Shown here in pieces: positions 22,701 to 36,205 of a stretch of 64,000 bases of DNA. The stretch's first letter is position 1. Each line of letters begins with the position of its first letter. The position numbers were made by a program, and so were the translations under genes. This DNA is from Polytrichum commune (lineage: Eukaryota > Streptophyta > Polytrichopsida > Polytrichales > Polytrichaceae). The stretch is from contig OX485804.1 in the NCBI GenBank assembly GCA_950295325.1, positions 41,354,001 to 41,418,000 of the forward strand, read 5' to 3'. Below the pieces are notes generated by a model. It was not told where the DNA came from and did no database searches. It saw nothing but the letters and a program-made list of their open reading frames with translations.

Positions 22701-25299
22701 TTTGCCTTTGAAAATTTTACAACAATTCCATACTTGGAAATAAATTATGATTTATTTATTTGGTATCAATTTTAAGACCCGTGAAATATGACTCTAATAT
22801 CACACTTGTACTACACTTATGTGAAATTGCTTACAGACAACGGAGATGGATCTATCTACCTTAAATCTTTTTTCTTTTTTCTTTTTTTTGTGGTTATCAC
22901 AACACCATGGCAATCCCACCTGCCCAAGGAATCGAATGGGAAGGTGGGTGGACCAAGACAAGTGGAGCCAAATTTTCGTGAACATAAGATTCCTTCAGGA
23001 ATACATGCTCATACCTCCTCCTTAGAATGGCCTGTGCACAGAAGAGGAGGCACCATTCCTTCCACACTGCCCAATGGTTTTTTTATATCACTAACCGGTT
23101 TAACCCCATAAGCTACACTTCTTTTGTCTAATTAGTGTGGGTTGTCATTTGGAGTTACGCATTGCTTTGCCATTTTACTGAGAATATCATTCTTCACCCA
23201 AATCAAATAAGTACACTAACTATGATATTTAGTGTTTGATTGTATATAACCCTACCATGTTCAACATTCATTTTTTAATTTCTTGACAATTAGTGTTGGA
23301 AGATATGCTAGAAGATATGTTGGAATTCTCCTTTTATCATCGTTATTTTGTTTTTCCATATCCTTACTAACACTAAATTCAAACATGCAACTTCCACATA
23401 TTATCATAGTTGATTATTTGTGTTTGAGGTTACATTTAATGTTACTTTCATAGGGTTATTGGCATTTAGTGTATTTGTTCGTATTTGCAATTTTAAGAAA
23501 ATGATTGTTCATATTGTATACAACCATCATTATTGTGTGAATTCCACAACATGCATAAGCCAATATTACAAATTCAAATATAACTACCCACGGATTAATA
23601 CCAATGCGGTGGAGGTATTTAAGCTCAATCTAGGTATCACTTTAAAGGGTATGCTTTAACGTATAAAATACCCAACTCGAACGGTATCATATCCTTTGAT
23701 ACCAACATTGATGCCCCTTTATATTTGCACATGTACTATTGCAGAATTCCATGATATCACCTTCATACCCTTTGGAGATTTTAGGAATGTTTTTAATATC
23801 ATGACCGAGTGGATATCATATTCTAAGTTTTATTTTCATACCCTTGCCCACTAATATACGAGGAAAATTAATATACGAGTTTCAATGTTGTAGTTTGGAA
23901 CAATCCCCTTTGTTCCATGCCCATTTATGGACTACATTGATTATCCCATTAAGTGAGGGTGGGTTAACAATGCGCATGCGAAATCAACGCATGTGAGACT
24001 AAATTGCTCTATGCAATGAAATTAGTGGCACCATGGCATCTACAGTTTCAAGAGCCCAAAGTGTCAAAGCGCTGGAAGCTCTCAATGCAAACTCTCTTCA
24101 ATTCCTTAGTGTTAGGAGATGCCTTAAGGTTAAGTGACGCCTATTGATACAAAGACGAAGAAGCCTCTTCGAGCTCACCAAAACAAAATCATGTACTCTA
24201 CAAACACATTAGAACACACACTGGTTATTTTGAAGTGTATGGTAAACGAGCACGTATTCATGAATTTAGTATCACTCGGTAAAAATTGAAGGCCTCACTA
24301 ACTACGAGATTTGGCAAAATAGTGTGTGTTTTGAGAATTGGCACCATACACACTGAATGAGATAAGTAGTGTAGTGTAACCAACAAGAGGAAAGTCGATG
24401 ATGAGGCACCGGACCCACTCGAGTTGGTTTTAGTCATAACCGATCAACTCACATTCATAATTTGATAATTATGGATGATTTCACACCTCCGTGAATGAAA
24501 ATTAATGATGGGTCCCGATGACCCTCATGCTCTTGGATGAGCGATTGGTTATGAAACGGACAAGAGTCTTGTCCGGGTTAGGGTTTTGGGATCTTCAAAG
24601 GGAATAAAGTAAGCAGTGTCGTGTCACGACCGTATTGGTCGATTCACTAAAGTGATGGCACCAATATGTGGTGGGGTTGTTGTACCATGGTTTAGGGAAT
24701 CACCAACCCACACCTTTGAATGGTTGTTCTTACGTACTTTATGGAAACAACACTTTTCGCAATAAAACAAACTTCACACTAAGATATGGCCCTACCGGGG
24801 CACTTCCAACCGCACATATCATTTGGACCGTTGGATCGAATCATAAATTGTTTCATTTGGTTAGCAATTGTGATCCGTTAGATTGTCATTCCAATTTCTT
24901 AATCAAAATTTAGATGCAAATGTAATAGAAATTTGGCTTTTTAGTGATCACATACATTACATTCTTCTAATTGTGTTGACAATTGAACAAAGGTTGGCAA
25001 TTATGTTTTGAGCACAAAGTCCAATCTCATCTCAAACATTTTTTTTGTTTGTTAACATCTTGTTGTAACTACCAAGCTTGTTATATATCACTCAAACATA
25101 GATCTTTGGTTAATAAGAGTGATCACATAAGGTTCATGTGCCTTATGTTAGACATGCCATCAGTTTAATTATTGTTGTGTAACCATGAGAACATACCTAA
25201 ATACTACACAAATGTCCCGGTTTTCAAAGCATGAGCAAAGCATATGACATGGTTTGAACTCCAAGGAGCTCCTACTCAATATGTAATTGATAGAAATGT
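19788..25299. other. AT-rich intergenic DNA
   Basis: No domain-bearing frame is visible. The stretch holds a dispersed repeat copy (20533-20760, listed separately) and homopolymer G tracts near 20530, 21000 and 21290. There is also a short tRNA-promoter-like pair (tgacctaatgga near 22565 and ggttcaagttcc near 22609) that could be a SINE remnant. All frames are short and of AT-rich composition. Confidence 0.5.
20533..20760 (+). repeat. Dispersed repeat family, copy 1
   Basis: The copy shares ordered blocks with 34684-34875 and 41150-41310: a ccccc run followed by aat-ttg, then aaacacatgtctt, ttcttggacccacact, accactcaa and ataagatacgtaa. Copies are strongly diverged. All three are in the same orientation. 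The family is not identified. Confidence 0.55.
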
Positions 25300-26428
25300 G
25301 TATGCCGATGTTGCAAATGCAACAACATCGACCCGTTGCATGTGTTATCCAAGGATAAAACCTAAGTTGTCACTCATATTATCATTATTTGTGAACATAC
25401 TCGAGAAACTAGTAATATGTTCATTGGTAATAAAAGAAAATAGATTGAAAGTTGGTTTGAAATGTTCGACAATGATTAAATGTAGACAAGGAATTTGTCC
25501 AAGGTTCACTATGTGTTGAAGGACATGAACAATCTCCACATTCGAGTGTTCAAGCCGACGATGTCAAAGTTCAAATGCATCTTATTTTTTCCAAGATTAT
25601 GCCAAATTGGCCACATCTGCTCCATACACCTTAATCAAGTTCATTTGGTATAAATTACCTTTGCATGTTACTATTACAATAATTTCGTCATTGTAAGATC
25701 TTACAATGAGTTCATTTAGGTTGAATTGCACTTTCAATTTATTCAACAAAATCTTGCTTACCAAGAGCAAATGTGTTTGCAACTTCAACATATGGAATAC
25801 ATTTTTGATGCGAATCATTTTAAGTTTGTCTTTCATTTGCACCTCAATTGCAATTGATTCCATTTTGATAGTTTTGATGATGCTATCATCACCCAAATGG
25901 ACGTTGAGCGTAACATATTACCTTGTATGTATTAAATACCATCCTATGAGAAATCATATGTTTCATTGCTACCGAATCCATGATCCATTCACATGAATGC
26001 ATTCCATTTTGCATTACATATGCATAATCATCATCATATTTGATGTAGTTTGCATTATTTTTGTCTTTGTTTTTTGTTTTGTGGCAAAAAGGTGCAATGT
26101 AGCTCAGACAATAGTAGCACATTTTGATGCCTTTGCTTGAAAATATATTGCCTCCTTCATCTTGACACAATACCATTGTGACATCACCACTTTGGGTGTA
26201 TTCCTTCTTCTTGGACATCTCATGCATAAAACAAATTGTTACGTACTTCATAGTCAATTTCTTCATTGACATCATCTCCAAAGTGGTGATCAAGTATTTG
26301 TACAATGGTGGCAAACTCTCAAACAAAATCATGACAACATCCTCATTTCTTACGTGTGTCTCCAAGCAAGCAAACCGATTTGTAAGTTTCTGGAACTTGT
26401 TGATGTGGTCCAACATAGTCGTCACCAT
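25300..26428 (-). pseudogene. Decayed Copia gag-protease fragment
   Basis: Minus-strand frames show a UBN2-type Gag segment (HINKFQKLTNRF, then LFESLPPLYKYLITTLE), a damaged zinc knuckle (CYYC), and a protease-like site WIMDSVAMKHM where Gly of DSG is lost. The segment before integrase follows (NVFHMLKLQTHLLLVSKIL). No LTRs or RT were found nearby. It is unrelated in sequence to the 7.2 kb element and is an old fragment. Confidence 0.75.
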
Positions 26429-26639
26429 TTTGTATCTTGCACATGAAGAACTTGCATTAAATGCTGATAATGTTGGACAAACTTCTTGTCTTATGGATAT
26501 TGCAAATGGTCTCTCATGCCTCCCTTACTATCTTCATCCTCAAGTGATGTCATCTTACGCTCAAAGATTGGAGATGTACTCTTTAGTCACTCAAATCAAC
26601 CCTTTGTAAAAAATTATGTGCATTCAATGATTTCACAAA

Positions 26640-27190
26640 CTTAATCAACCCCTTTTAAATTCAGAAGTGCCCTTGATCCACTCAAGATAGATCTTCTTGA
26701 CCTTAAATAAGCCCTCTTGTTCTCAAATGTGTTTTTGCACACTTAATCCACTCAAATTATATATTTTTGCTTCAAAATAAATTATCGGACCTCATTCCAT
26801 TTATATCATGACCTTTTGCTCTCAAATATGCATTTGAACCCTCAATCCACTAAAGTTAGATCCTCTTGAACTCAAATGTGCCTTTGCACCTTAATCCACT
26901 CAAAACATATCTTCTTGACCTCAAATGAATCACTTAAATCATACCCTCTACAACTCAATTTTGTCTTAATACCTTTGAACCACTCAAATGAAGCCCTCTT
27001 CAAGTCAAATGTGTATTTCCAACCTCAAACCACTTAAATCAAGCCCTCTTCAACTCAAATGTGACTTGGCACCCTCAAGTCATTCAAATTAAACTCTCTT
27101 CAACTCAAATGTGTTTTTTCAACCTCGTACCACTCAAATTAGGCCTTCTTCAACTCTAATGTGCATTTGGACCCTCAATATACTCAAATC
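26640..27190 (+). repeat. Minisatellite, 50-bp unit, about 10 copies
   Basis: The block ctcttcaactcaaatgtg recurs at about 27001, 27051, 27101 and 27151, an exact 50-bp spacing. Diverged units of 49-60 bp continue to the left. Each unit also carries accctcaa and cactcaaa. The array is not part of an open frame that I would trust. Confidence 0.75.
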
Positions 27191-30100
27191 ACCTTCAATA
27201 CCTTGAAATATGTATAATTACACTCAACCAACTCAATTGCATCAAATATGTATTTGTTTGTTACAAACACTCAATGCAATACTTACAACATCAAAATGTG
27301 CACGTGTACACTTACAATGCTCTTAATCTTCAAATCACCAAATTTTCAAACACCATTTGATGTTCCAAGTGTACACCAATGCACCTCCAACATGAAGCAC
27401 CCAAAGTCAAACATTGAATCACTAAAGATCCACCCCTTAACAAGCTTAAAGTCAAATTTATAACTCTATAACTTACTTAAATGGGCCCTAAACCCATTGA
27501 AGTATAATATAATTAGAGATCATATTGCACAAGCAAATATACACACACAAATACATATGAGTAAGATGATCACCCGCACTCTTTGCCTTGCTTTTTATTG
27601 CATTTTTCCTCCTTGGGTCAAACCATACATATGAAACATCTCAACTCCCACTTCCCACAAAGCATATGGTTTTATTCAAACCTTATTCATTTGTATACCT
27701 CTAACCTTTACAACTCTATAACCATGAGCAACTTAATGGTCTAACCTCAACAAAAGAAATATCCAAATACGTGATTCCTAAATCTTGTTTTATTCATGAT
27801 GATGAAATATAACATTTCAAGCCACAAAACAACAATTTAGATGCAACACGATTGAGTAAATATGTTTTGGTTCACATATGAGCTGGTGGCTATAATCGAG
27901 GTGAAGTGTTCCTCATTCAAGTCAACACCATAGGTTGGCGTTGTGCCTCTTTCTTCAATGCAATACAAAACAAATGAAACTTAGAAATTGTAAATATCTA
28001 TCTCCCTTATCATATACTACAAAATCACCCAAATAAATCTTCATTCAATATTGTGAAATGTCTTTATGTTGGCAACTCAAACAATACATAATACACCAAG
28101 AAGCACTTTCAAACTTACTTAAATTTACCACACTTCACACAATGTTTTGAGTCTAGAGTACTATATAATGAATATATGAATCAATTGATGTTGATTGAAC
28201 ATAAGTATCTTACAATCATGTATCAACATGTAATCATGTAAGGTAAATACTTGGAATTGTTATGTATAAGATATACACCATACAAGGAGGTGATTATTAT
28301 GATTGTAGGGGATCATCTAGAATGTGTTTTTTGAAACCTTATCTTTCACCTAGGAGTGGAAACTTGCAGAGGTTTGACAATGACTTGGTGAGGATTGTTA
28401 TCAATGAATTGAACAATAATTTTTGGCAAGCATTTTAAGACAAATGAACTAATATATTAAGTGCAACTGCATATGAAATAGTGTGCATGTGTATTACTAC
28501 TGTGTTGCATAAGTACATGCTTTGGTTCCCTAAGTTAATGACTACAATTATGGAGCATGTAATATATGTAATTTGAACACATAGTAAAGTAATTGATGTC
28601 ATCTCTCTAGTTTGTGAATGATGAATGATTGTTGCATTTATCACATGCAAATCATATGTGGTTGGAAAACGTTACATAACATGGGTTCCAGTAGTTTTAT
28701 GTTTGATGTGTAATGAACCAATATTTCTTATTAAGCAATAGATTTGAGTCTCTCTCTCTCTCATAAGGAGTTTTGTAAAGAGCATTGGACGTTGGCTACA
28801 AATGGCTTCTTAAATATTGTTAGTAGCACATAACTAAACATTAAAGCCTAAAACATGCGTATCATAAGATTACCAATTAATTGACATTGGTACACCTTAT
28901 TTGATAACCATCAAGATGATTTAAGGAAGAGTGACATGAATACAAATTAAAGTTGGGCTACTATTTCTATTTGTTTCACTTCTCCATGTACAATTAAAAC
29001 ATGAAATTGTAGTGGGGTAGAGCATTATAGATTTTTATTGGTCTATTTTTGATGTAATAAATGATGTGACACAATTTACCATATATTTAGAATCACTTAG
29101 TATTGCATTCATGCATCAGTATTTAAGGATGTTTTATTGTATTCTACAATGTGCGTATTATCTATTTATGCTAATAAGTCAGCATAAATTAAAAGGTATG
29201 AGAAAGTAATATTATTACCACACATTTCTATATAGTATTACAATGCTTGCAAATAGATGTTATTTTCGTCATATTATGCGATATTTTTGTGCATAGGGTA
29301 TCCTATAGATGTTTTAGAAAGAGGAAAGAAAAAGGAGTAGTTGTTCCAACCCTTTAAAACTTGTACTTGCAAATATAAAAGTACAATCGAATGTTATATA
29401 GCAAGAAACTCAAGCTCACCAATATCCCTCAAACGTTTTCATTTTATGGGAAACAAATGCATCATAATGGCATGTAAGAATCATCGGGTGAATTAAGTGT
29501 GCAAACATGTCAAATCACATGGTAAACACATCTTCCAATAAATTGACAACAATGAAACATTTGAATAATCACACGGTGCACACATTGAAAATCACACGAC
29601 ATGAAATCATTCAAACAATTTTCTTTCCCAAATCCATTCAGCATGGATGAGGTTGGAATAAAAATTCATCAAAAAACTTTTTATGCTCACAATTCCGGAC
29701 TGAATATGAATATGTCTCTTGAAACATCACGTAGGTCTGCATGAAATTAGGGAAAAAAAACAAGCTTGAAATACTTGAGTTATGTTATGGCTATTACCTT
29801 ATTTTCCATAGATCTCGAGTCCACCCCGAACCAACTACAGTTATACTATAAATGTCAAGGATGGTTCTAGTGCATTCCAAAATGTTCAAGTAACCCTAAT
29901 CTAAAGGCCACTTCACACACGAGCCAAGAGCCGTGACCATGAAATTGTGAGAGACCAAAAGAAAGCGTCCAAAGGCCGTCCCAACACACTTCCAAAGTCA
30001 TATAGTGTGGTCACGAACCCTCAAGTATAGTGTGAAGTTACATGTGACCGGGTCCTCACACATGATAAAACAAAATAAATCAATGGTTGTGAGCTTCAGA

Positions 30101-30991
30101 GTGCCATGGTCTCCCGGTTTTGTGTTAGGCCTACCTCCAAGAGGTGGGTTTTGAAAACAGTCCAAGTGACCATGAAACACGATCCTTGCGATGCCATGTA
30201 GGAATCCACGTAGACTTTACATCCACCTTGCATCCGCATACTCCGTTGGTCCCTCAAGCGTAGTGTGAAGTAGCGAACTTGGACCGGCTCCGCGTTTCCC
30301 ACCAATGAGAGCGCTTGAAGTGTAATAGTCACGGCTCTCAGTCTTTGTGTGTGTGTGTGAAGTGGCCCTAATTAATCTAATAACTTAAAACTTCACCGGC
30401 AACGAGAAGCAATTCACCGCAAAATGTCCACAAATAGTGTGGAAATATAATTGACGACTATGATTGGTCTAAATAACTGGCGGCACAGATACACCAGCGC
30501 CTAGAGGGGCGCAGTGGGGGCCATCGAGGACCCCTCATGAGCCTCTGGGGACGGGTCCCGACCTCCGCATCCCGGGCGCCCGGCGCCACCACACCGCGCG
30601 ACCCGCCCCCTCCAAGCCCGACCCGTCCCGTCCCGACGCGTGTCCCGCGCGCTGGCTGGTTGTCTATGACCCCTAACCCTGTGGTGTTTGCACTCCCTTC
30701 CTCGCCTGCCCTCGCAACCTCCTTCGTGCCCGCCGCTCCTCCCCCGCTCCCTCCTCTAGGGTGCGCCGGTACGTTCCTTCCCTTCGCTTGCGTTTTTTGT
30801 GTTTCCGTTCCGATCGCCTTCGTTGTTTCTCACGGTACCTAGATCGGATCTCCAGGCTCTGTGTTCGTCTCGTTTTGAACTAGTTTTCTGCGTTTGGGTC
30901 TCGACGTTGACAATCTGCACAATCCCTAGCCACGGTTACGGCAGCGGCTGGTCTCCCACGGGTGGCCGTTGCGGTACTTTCTCCACACAGT
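27191..30991. other. AT-rich intergenic DNA, then outer flank of the right carrier gene
   Basis: From 27191 to about 30480 nothing with a protein domain is visible. A phrase like ccctcaagcgtagtgtgaagt occurs twice (about 30018 and 30252), suggesting a diverged local duplication. From about 30540 to 30991 the sequence is the GC-rich promoter and leader of the right carrier gene. It is similar but not identical to 16650-17000, and includes a probable leader donor at 30769 (gccg|gtacg). Confidence 0.5.
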
Positions 30992-31228
30992 GTAGTTTGG
31001 AGATCGGCCGTGATGCGTTTAATGCATTTGGAGTAGTTGGCGCCGTGTAGAATGACTGGTTGTATCATTTAAAAGCCGGATAAACCGTCCATCCGGTACC
31101 AGCGCCCACTTCTACCAAAGTAGAACTCAGGAGAAGGGATGTGTTTGTGTACGGTGGTAGATCTAGAGTACGCGATGTATGTTGCGTGTGATGTGGTTTG
31201 GATGATGATGATATAATGATACATTGGC

Positions 31229-31237
31229 CTAGGGTTT
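31229..31237 (+). promoter_or_regulatory. Telo-box-like CTAGGGTTT (right carrier gene)
   Basis: Mirror of the box at 15648-15656, inside the proposed leader intron. Only the motif supports it. Confidence 0.35.
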
Positions 31238-32198
31238 GGCGCGGTGAATGTTTTAGATGGTTAGGTGGAGGTCGAATCCAGGTTTGGAAGGTTGTATTGG
31301 CTGGTGCGACTTAATCTAGGTTTAGATGGTGTGTTGGGCGGGGCGTTCGAATGAAAGTGAGGTTGGGACGGTGTTTTGCTCTGTGTGTTGAGCAGAGCGC
31401 TCCGTTAGATTTGATTCTGAGCGCAAGAAGGGCAAATGAGGGAGTTTCAGCGACACTGTCTGCGGCCTTTGAAACGCACGTCGCAGTGGGTTATTATTTT
31501 TCCTTGCCAGCATGCGGGGAGAAGAAGTTTCTAGTGAACATCATTTATGACGTAGGCAGTTTTGGGAAGTGTGAAAGTCGGGACATGGTTGGACGTGTGA
31601 ACCTGTTAGAGGTTTTAGTAGATTCCAGTGTAGAAGTGGTTGTTTGTGGTGATATCTACTTTGAATAATGTAATGTGACATTCTTTGTATGGGTTATGTG
31701 CAAGTTTGGAAAAAAGATGTGTCTGTTAGTGTTTCTTTGGAAGAACATCGGTGGACACTTACATTTTGAATATGACGCGATGAGGTTCCGCCGTAGGGGC
31801 CAATGTGATGGTAGTCCTTGACTAGAAGGTGTATGATGAGTAGTTGATCGGCTGTGGAGAACTGGCATGACGTTGCACATTATATTACGGTTGGGGCTGG
31901 GATATTTGAATACATATGAAACTGGACGTATAGAAGATGCGATGGTATGCGTGCCAAGAGTAACCAGGAAGAGGATGAAAGGACGCATGGCTTTGTGAGA
32001 TTATAGAGGATGGGTGTAAATTGGGCGATAAGGGTTACGTGCGATTGGAAGCAGGTTGAATGGTTATGTGAAGGTGTTGTAGGGAAATGAAACACAGTAT
32101 GTTTTTGGAAATGTTTGTTTTTGGAGGCAAACGTGGTGTTATGTTTTTGAAAAGCTGGTGCTTGTTTGACTGGTGTCAGGTACTGAGGAATTTTCAAG

Positions 32199-33547
32199 AT
32201 GGCGGAAGGACCTCGTTGTCCGACTGTGTTGTCGAAGGTGGGGGGTTACTCTTACTTGGGCTCCCGTTTGGCACCGAGCCGGCAAATGTACGCAGCCCCC
32301 GAGCAGCAGATGGGATACAGCTCTCCGTTCGCCGCCGCGGCGAAGCTGGGAAGGTTGCCCAGGGCTTCCGGGTACAATGCGTTGTGCCCCATCGACGTGT
32401 CGGGGGGACAGAGCATGGTGCCCGCTAACATGTCGTCATCGGTGTTCGTGCCGGCACCCGCCGAGAAGGGAATCGCAGGATTCATGACGGACTTTCTGAT
32501 GGGAGGTGTGTCCGCGGCGGTGTCGAAGACCGCCGCCGCTCCCATCGAGAGGGTGAAGCTTCTGATCCAGAACCAGGACGAGATGTTGAAGTCGGGACGT
32601 CTGTCCCACCCATACAAGGGTATCGGGGACTGCTTCTCGCGGACGATGGCCGACGAGGGCGTGGTGGCATTGTGGCGTGGAAATCTGGCGAACGTGATCC
32701 GTTACTTCCCCACTCAGGTAAAGTGTGTGGAGGTGGAATAGGGTTGGGAGAGGAGAAGGGATGCGTTTTGTTTAGGGTATGCGATGCGAGACACGAGTGT
32801 ATGATGGAGAAAAGCAATGAATTGTGGTTGTGGGTGGAGCGAGTAGGATATTGAGAAGTGTTTGATGGTGTGCAGGCGTTGAACTTCGCATTCAAGGATT
32901 ACTTCAAGAGTCTTTTCGGATACAAGAAGGACAAGGACGGTTACTGGAAGTGGTTCGCGGGAAACCTTGCGTCCGGAGGAGCCGCCGGAGCTTCGTCCCT
33001 GTTGTTCGTGTACTCTTTGGATTACGCACGTACCCGATTGGCAAACGATGCGAAGTCGTCAAAGAAGGGCGGAGGCGACAGGCAGTTCAACGGACTATTG
33101 GACGTGTACAAGAAGACTCTGGCGACGGACGGAATCGCAGGGCTATACAGAGGATTCAACATTTCGTGCGCGGGCATCATCGTGTACCGAGGTCTGTACT
33201 TCGGAATCTACGATTCATTGAAGCCGGTGGTGTTGGTGGGCCCCCTGGAGGGCAACTTCTTGGCGAGTTTCTTGTTGGGATGGGGAATCACAATCGGAGC
33301 AGGGTTGGCTTCATACCCCATCGACACGGTGCGTCGTAGGATGATGATGACCTCCGGAGAGGCAGTGAAGTACGCGAGCTCGCTGGACGCGTTCAAGCAA
33401 ATCATCGCGAAGGAGGGAACGAAGTCGTTGTTCAAGGGAGCCGGCGCGAACATCTTGCGTGCTGTGGCAGGAGCAGGAGTGTTGTCCGGATACGATCAGC
33501 TGCAGATCCTTATGTTGGGAAAGGCATACTCCGGCGGAGGAGGTTAA
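32199..33547 (+). CDS. AAC: Mitochondrial ADP/ATP carrier, right copy
   Basis: The coding sequence and intron are identical to those of the left copy. Exon 1 is 32199-32717, the intron is 32718-32875 (GTAAAG...GTGCAG) and exon 2 is 32876-33547; 396 residues. It carries the same three carrier motifs and RRRMMM signature. A leader acceptor, ctggtgtcag, ends at 32179, 19 bases before the ATG. Upstream, the tract shared with the left gene ends at 30992, so the two promoters differ while the products do not. It is divergently oriented from the left copy across a 15-kb spacer that contains other repeats. Both copies should give the same protein, possibly with different expression. Confidence 0.97.
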
Positions 33548-33816
33548 ACGGAGGTTGACGATAATGATGATAGGTGTTTGGCAAGCGGCGTGCTTGGCAG
33601 ACTGAGGAGTCGACGGTTTTGTGGTCTCCTTGGAAATGATTTTGCATGTTGAGTCCAACGGTGTGTTAGTTATTGACACCATTATATAGGACCACGTAGA
33701 GCTGAAATAGGACGGGTGGCGCCTTGACGGCGGCACTCTTATGGAATGGAAGAAATTCATCTCTCGGCTGTCTTGCAAATAAATGTTGAGCTCGTGGTGA
33801 CCTCATCTGGAATTCC

Positions 33817-36205
33817 ATCACATATCTTGTGTATTAGCTTTGTCTATATTTATTTGAATGGTGTAGACGCCCCTAAATTGTTCATAGTCTCCAGCGGATC
33901 TTGCTATGAGAGTTTCTCGCCAATTGGTTTTACTGGCGTAGGTTTAGTTCCGAAAGCTTGACCACAAAATTCTATGCACTGACCCCTCTAAATGTCCCTC
34001 ATGTGAACAGACTTAATCAGATAGATACCTGATTTTGTGAAATCGTGGGCTATTCTCTCGAATTCATGCACATTTCCACATGGGTGATACGTATTGTTCG
34101 AAATTTATGTTATGCTTCCGCTGTAAACGAATGAAAACGCATTAAACAATTTAGCCTCTAAGAACGGACACCAAAAATATACGTTTTAAAAAGAGATCAT
34201 TTTAAAAACTGCACTCGAAATACATTACAGTTAATCCTTGGATCTCCATGAACATTTAATACAAGCGAGTATCTTCACTTCGATAATAAACAAGATGCTG
34301 GTACGATCTCTTAGAAACCATGAGGACAAATTGTGGCTGCAAGCAAAATTTAGATTTGGTAATCGTCTCCTGCTGATTGCATGTCTCCTATTGTGCTAGA
34401 AATTGGTGCAGATATAAGAGTGTCTGTAACCCACTTACGTTAAGATGAGCTCCCTTGATTTTGATCCGGAGAAATGGGAATGGTCGGGTAATGACCAAGC
34501 AAATATGCTTCGATACACTCCCAAGGTAGATGGATCCTTACTTTTTTTCATTATCCCAATTGTTAGGATGACACATGTGATTAGTACAAGTTGCTTAGCA
34601 AATCGTCATATTTTTGGGATATCATATAAAATTTCAAAGTGGAGATTAACTAAGTGAAGGTTCTGATGCTCATTAAGTGCTTGTATAGGTCCCCCCAATT
34701 ATGCTGACTAGTGGGTCTAGAATGACTATCATATTTTGAGCATGTACTCCAATCTCTTTTGAACACATGTCTTTTTGGTATGTGTTCTTGGAGCCACACT
34801 AACCAGATACCACTCAATATAGGTGCCCGATTAAGATAAGTAACCGAATTAGGCATGTCTACGTTAAACCTAGATGCTTGTGAGTCCTTTCTGATAAAAT
34901 GGTGCTGGAGAAAAGTATTAAAGAGTAGATGTGGTACTCATTTTATGGCCTTCCTTCATCAGAGATGAGTACCATCATACCATGGCAAGAAAGCTGGTTT
35001 GATATTCTCTCTATTGCACAGAGCTGTTGCTGTAAACCAGTGAAATATCATGTTATGATATATTGTGGGTTCAGAATCCTGATCCTTACATATTCCATGA
35101 AAATTAAATTAGTACGGGTTCAGCAGTCAAAAGATGCATCAATCCGATCAATATTTTGTGCTGTCAACTATGTGTAACCGCTCATAAGTTTCAAGTATGC
35201 TGTAAGTCTCTGGATAGATATCAAAAGGTTTACATCAACCAAATACGGTACTAGTAGCCATGGGTTGATGATGGTGACTATGTCCAGTGACAAGTGGCTG
35301 GCCCTGTTTAGTCCACCCCAATTCCAGCCAACTCTCAACTTGATTTGGTCCCCCTAAGGTAGGCCAATTGTAACAGATAAAATAAGAGAATTTGCATAAG
35401 TTTAGGAGGAGTAATAGCAGGGAATTATTTTTCTTGCGAAGAGAAACAAATCTCAAGGAGAATGCAATCATTTCTAAAAAAAAGGGTTCATGAATGTGAA
35501 GATTGTTACAAATTTTAGGGTGACACATAGTCGATTTAAAACTGCTCATCTCGATGCTACTCCTTGACTACAACAATGTCAAAAATTTTAGGAGGGTATG
35601 CTTAATCAAGCACAAGTCGCCACCACATAAACTTCAATTTTGTTCGCCCGAGAAACATAGATCTCATCTATGTCGACATTACATGACCCTAGTGAGCAGT
35701 TAGATGGACATGGTCGACTATGGATACCTCCACCTTAAGTAATGTGCACATGCCATCATATTGAAATGTGTGTTGAACTGTGTTGTAGTGCCATAATGTG
35801 AAATTATGAGCATTATGGGTAATATAATGGAAGGTAGCCAGCGTAATTTGGTCACTTATCTTTGACCAAACACTTATATTTGAGTGGTATATGATTAGGT
35901 GTTGATCTAAGAAAGGATACCAAAAGGACACTTATTCAAAAGACATTGGAATCCACATGCACACAATTTAATATGTGCTCAATAGTCAGCGCAGTTGGCG
36001 GGTCCTATATGATCATTCAATAAGGAATGATCATCTTCGCTTTGACAATGAACAAGATATTCGTGTGAGCCCTAAAAGATCACCAGGAAAATGGCTACGG
36101 CCTCAATTTGTATGTGCTAATCACGTTAGGGAAATCTCTACTACCTCAATGTTGTAACCTAGTGAGACAACTTAGGCTAGGATGTTCTAGGAATTTCCAC
36201 AACTA
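33817..36205. other. Intergenic DNA
   Basis: No convincing gene. A short plus-strand frame at 34445 (FDPEKWEWSGNDQANML) ends at a donor-like AAG|GTAGAT and looks protein-like, but I cannot place it. The stretch also contains the second copy of a dispersed repeat (34684-34875). Confidence 0.45.
34684..34875 (+). repeat. Dispersed repeat family, copy 2
   Basis: It shares ataggtcccccc, ccaatctcttttgaacacatg, tcttggagccacact, accactcaatatagg and gataagtaaccgaatt with the copies at 20533 and 41150. Confidence 0.6.

Larger units (their letters stand above)
30992..33816 (-). repeat. Right arm of the 2.8 kb inverted duplication
   Basis: Mirror of 13069-15893. Pairs of coordinates add to 46885 throughout. 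The match ends on the gene's 3' side near ggaattcc (33816). On the 5' side it ends at 30992, where the left locus instead enters its extra tandem copy. Confidence 0.95.
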
